A stretch of DNA of 64,000 nt from Balanoglossus misakiensis (lineage: Eukaryota; Hemichordata): NCBI GenBank assembly GCA_040954595.2, contig CM082588.2, positions 7,812,001-7,876,000 of the forward strand, written 5' to 3'. The position numbers and the translations under genes are program-made. The notes under the pieces are model-generated. The model saw only the letters and a list, made by a program, of their open reading frames with translations. It was not told where the DNA came from and made no database searches. Below, piece by piece: positions 60,334-64,000 of this stretch. Each line of letters opens with the position of its first letter. The stretch's first letter is position 1.

Positions 60334-63188
60334 ATACTTCTGCAGGGTTTGAGTGGCTTAAAGACTATCTCAAAAAATTGTACAGCCATGACTTTGACAA
60401 GTTCCAACCTCTGCCATGGAATGAAAACTTCTCCCTTCATTTATCTGATGTGTATACCCGACTGAAGATGGTAGAGGTTGATGAAAGGGGTAAGATCAAT
60501 AAGGACAATAAAGCAAAGAACACTGTAGTTCATGAGAGGGCAATATTTGAAGCAGATAGAAGAGGAGTGAGACCACGTAGAATAAGAATTGAAGGACCTC
60601 CAGCTATTGGCAAGTCAATGTTTTCTAGAAAGCTGGCCTACAACTGGGCTTGTGGCAAATTAGAACAATTTAAATTAGTCTTTCTCTTGGAAATGAGATA
60701 TATGAGTAAAGAATCAATCATAGAAACCATATTTGATCAATTACTTCCTGATGATGCGGAAATTTCCAGAGATGAGCTTGACAAGGTTCTGAAAAGGAAT
60801 GCAGATTCTGTGCTGTTCCTCTGTGATGGTTTGGATGAAATGTGTAAGGATTTCAAGGAAAGTTCCGATATTAGTCGGATTATTGCAAAGAAATTATTGC
60901 CAAGATGTACAGTGGCTATCACAACCAGGCCCCATGAATGTGACACACAGCTGAAAAACTGTGATTCACATTATCACATACAGGGCTTCACATGGAGTGA
61001 TTGTTGGGAATATATCAGGAAGTACTTCAAGCATGAGTCTGAGACTGGTGAGAATTTGATCGAAAATTTAGAACAAAACCTCCAGTTTGCATGGTTGGAT
61101 GATTTCCTTAGTAATCCCTTACATGTTTCATTTCTTTGTGTATTGTGGGAGGATCATCAAGATGGTGACCATTTCCCAACTAGAGTGACAGAGTTGTATT
61201 TTGAAGTATTGCAGTGTATTTTGAAGAGGTATTGTTGCAAGACTGGAGTCAGTCTTGATGAACAAGGAGAAGTACCCGTTGATATCATGGCTGATGTAAA
61301 TAAACTGGCTGCCATTGCTTATAATTATCTGAAACAGAGAAAAATACTCATAAATGAGGTAGATGTGATGCCAACATGGCTCTTGTCACTAGGGTTACTT
61401 GTGCGTGATTGCGGTGTATCTCGCACAAAACCAAAGAAAGTTTGTTTCTTCTGTCACAAAACTTGGCTGGAATATTTTGCTGCTTTACATATTGCTGAAT
61501 GTGTGAAGGATACTGCTTCCTTTGATGAGTTTCAATTTCTATCTGACGACATTGAACACAATTTCCCAGTCTTTGTATTTCTGACTGGGACTCTGAAGGA
61601 GAAAGCTGGTCCAGTATTTAAGGAAGTTGGGATGGAGACGTGCAAGTCTGCAGGTGATGTTGGCCTTGAGTTTAGAATGTACTACTATATAGATTTCTTA
61701 CATGAAAGTGTCAATTATCATGCATTTTTGAAATTCATAGAACCCATCCTTTATCAATTAACGCGTTTCAATTGTAATACTTTATTTTATCTTAGAGAAA
61801 GACATTCTATGGTTGTCAATTCTTTGTCTTCACCATCACCATCACCATATATTCTAAGTGACGATGTGAATTTTCATACATTGTATTATGGAGATAGTTA
61901 CTTGATGATAATCATTGATATGCTGAAGTATAAACACTCACATGAAAGTAGACCCAAATTTAATAAAAATCTCCAGTTAGATATAAACGAAATGCAATCA
62001 TCAGAGATTTCCTATTTAGTAGAGGCACTGGAGAAGAATCTCATTTCTCTTGAATGGCTTGTGTTGATTGTGACTCTATCCAGTGGCAAGGATCTGCTTC
62101 AGTTGGCAAAAGCTATCAGAGAAACCAATGCGGTACAAAACATTCATATCGTTGTATTAAGTGATGATAGGGATAATGTTATTGACAGCACTCCCAATGA
62201 GAAATGTAAGCAAGGCACCTCAACTAAAGACACAGATTTGACATCACGCACTTTAAGAAACCTTATCGAAAATGCTGTGAAAAATGAGCATATTGATTGT
62301 TTGTCATTGCATACATTTGACTGGTCTGACCATCAACGGGAGAATATTGATAACATTGTTCCATATAAGTCATTGAAACAGGCCAGGCACTTTCATAATT
62401 TTGTGGAAACCAGAACAGGTGTAAATAGCGTATTATTGAAAGTTGCTGATATGCTTGAACACTGTCAATCTACCAAGGTTTGTCATTTTGTACTTTCTGA
62501 TAGTGTCAGATATTCTGCCATTGAGGGCTGTACTGCAAGAGCTTTGTTAAAAGCTGTTCAAAATATCAGCAAAACAATTAATTCTCTTAGCTTGCTTGTC
62601 ACATCAAAACCTGTATCTAGTATACTTGATATAGTTCTATCTGGATCATTGCCAATATATCATGTTGTGAATGAGATTGTAAACATTTTGATATCTAACA
62701 CCACATTAGAGGATCTTAAGTTATTTATAGAGAATGAAAATGTTGATGCTGTATCGAAGTTTATTCAATGTAATAAGTATGTCAAGTCACTGTCCTTTGC
62801 TCTGTATCAGCCCAGATTGAGCACAGACCATTTATGTTCAGCTCTCTGTGCTGCTTTGAGTTCCAATACAACTCTGGAAAGCTTTGCGCTGGAGTTTTGT
62901 TATGAGTTTCATAGAGTTCATAGTAACCCTGAACTTTCCACTGAGCATAAGTATATTAGTCAATTGATTTTACCAACACATAGTCGATTGTGTGGTGGAA
63001 AAACTGCATTGAAGACAATTTCATTTACTTTTCCATCATTTAGTCCGGAACGCAGGGATGATATTGTCAATGTCATGACCGAGTATTTTAAAGGAAATGT
63101 TTCAGGGTCATACCAATACACTGTGAAGAGGACGGTCGTGTATGACGTGTATATTCACATTCTTAAAGTATCGATCAGTGGACCCTAG
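60334..63188 (+). CDS. Copy G NACHT-LRR exon (intact)
   Basis: There is one acidic repeat of the NKDNKAKNTVVHERAIFE type, whose KAKN form is otherwise found only in copy B. Then come GPPAIGKS, LFLCDGLDE and CHKTWLEYFAALH. SDCWEYI replaces SDCREYI. A private 'SPSPSPYILSDD' repeat lies in the variable block. The C-terminus is closest to A and C (EFCYEFHRVHSNPELS) but has THSRLCGG, as in D. The full model is 1544 residues, with all phases consistent. Confidence 0.9.
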
Positions 63189-64000
63189 AGAATGCTGAAT
63201 GCCACATTTGCATAAGATGCATTCTGCTATATAGGGGAAAAAATAATTTTTTTTACATACACTTAATTTAAGGTACAGATCGATATAAAATATAACAGGT
63301 AACAGACTATACTATAGACATCAATGCTTGCACAGTTAGACAAACTGTCAAGGGATTTTCAACATACTGTATCCAGATGGAAATATAACCAATTTACTAA
63401 GGACACAAAGTGAACAAATAAACAAAATTTGATTTGTTAACTTTATAACAGTACTAGAATGAAATATTTACCACAAATTGCTTTTCTTGATCCAAACTAT
63501 GACAATTTCAAAAGGCTTATGAGTTCCACAGATTTACGGGTATTATTGAATATTTGCAAGTATGTTTATAAAGCTATGGCTGTGAGAAGAACAGCCACTT
63601 ATAGGATGAATAATATTGTTTAACTTTCTTTGTATTTGTGTAGTCAGCATTCACTTTGAATTTGTGTGATGTATTACTTTATTTGAGAACTGGATGTTCT
63701 CCTTGCATTTGGACCTGAGGTCTTCAAACGCAATAAGTTACTATTATTATTACTAAGGACACAATTTGTATGTAAGGAAATATGCGGAGAGTAGCAGAAT
63801 ATTTATTTAAACCAAGTGACACACTTTTGTAAGACACATTCCTGTATAGATTCAATTTACCGGTAGTTCTGTTTCTTACCTCTGTGCAAAAATGCCAATG
63901 TTTTCTGGAAACTGTACGAAACTTATCAAGTTTAGAGATGGCACAACAAGAGTTGATATTTCTTAATTCATTGTTATACATTTTTTTCTTTGCTTTATTT
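63189..64000 (+). other. Copy G 3' flank with a single LINE-tail unit
   Basis: The LINE remnant (about 63440-63755) has only one 'ggctgtgagaag' unit (63567), the smallest number in the window. It is followed by 'aggacacaatttgtatg' sequence shared with other 3' flanks. The window ends before the expected poly(A) block. Confidence 0.6.

Overview
The window is animal nuclear DNA. It is AT-rich, has GT-AG introns, AATAAA polyadenylation motifs, non-LTR retrotransposon tails, palindromic MITEs and microsatellites, and shows no bacterial signals. The domain combination (DZIP3-type HEPN, MYND zinc finger, NACHT, LRR-like tail) fits the expanded NLR-like families of marine invertebrates such as molluscs, brachiopods, hemichordates or cephalochordates. 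The species cannot be fixed from sequence alone.

The window is dominated by seven copies (called A to G here) of one three-exon gene. Exon 1 encodes a HEPN domain with the RNxxxH ribonuclease signature, followed by a tandem 28/32-residue coiled-coil repeat array. Exon 2 is a 132-nt MYND finger. Exon 3 encodes the whole NACHT ATPase and a long LRR-like C-terminus. Both introns are phase 1, so the MYND exon is a symmetric cassette. Copy A (1-4285, +) lacks its 5' end at the window edge and has lost the MYND exon. Copy B (6858-12179, +) carries a 2-base frameshift. Copy C (18913-26281, +) has a 1,172-bp mobile element inserted next to its Walker A motif. Copies D (36746-31179, -), E (41752-46665, +), F (49739-54681, +) and G (57778-63188, +) are intact, with calculated lengths of 1478, 1382, 1389 and 1544 residues.

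E, F and G form a tandem array with a period of about 8.0 kb. D is inverted relative to all others and lies tail-to-tail with C around a unique centre (about 28.3-29.9 kb). Each copy has a conserved 5' block before the ATG. Each also has a conserved 3' flank made of a 5'-truncated LINE tail amplified as about 177-bp units (one to four per copy), then a candidate terminal 3' UTR exon with AATAAA.

Spacers come in two types. B-C and D-E share a 1.5-kb block ending in a CRE/CCAAT/TATA-like promoter. E-F and F-G share a different block. In B-C the promoter leads into an unrelated three-exon gene (15369-16747) whose last exon ends in a stop codon supplied by a 166-bp hairpin element. In D-E the same promoter is present but the gene is absent.

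Inferred function: the HEPN domain is a candidate RNA-cleaving effector, the repeat array an oligomerising stalk of variable length, MYND an adaptor surface, NACHT an ATP-driven switch, and the variable C-terminus a sensor. This resembles an NLR-type intracellular immune receptor in which several parts change length or sequence between paralogues.
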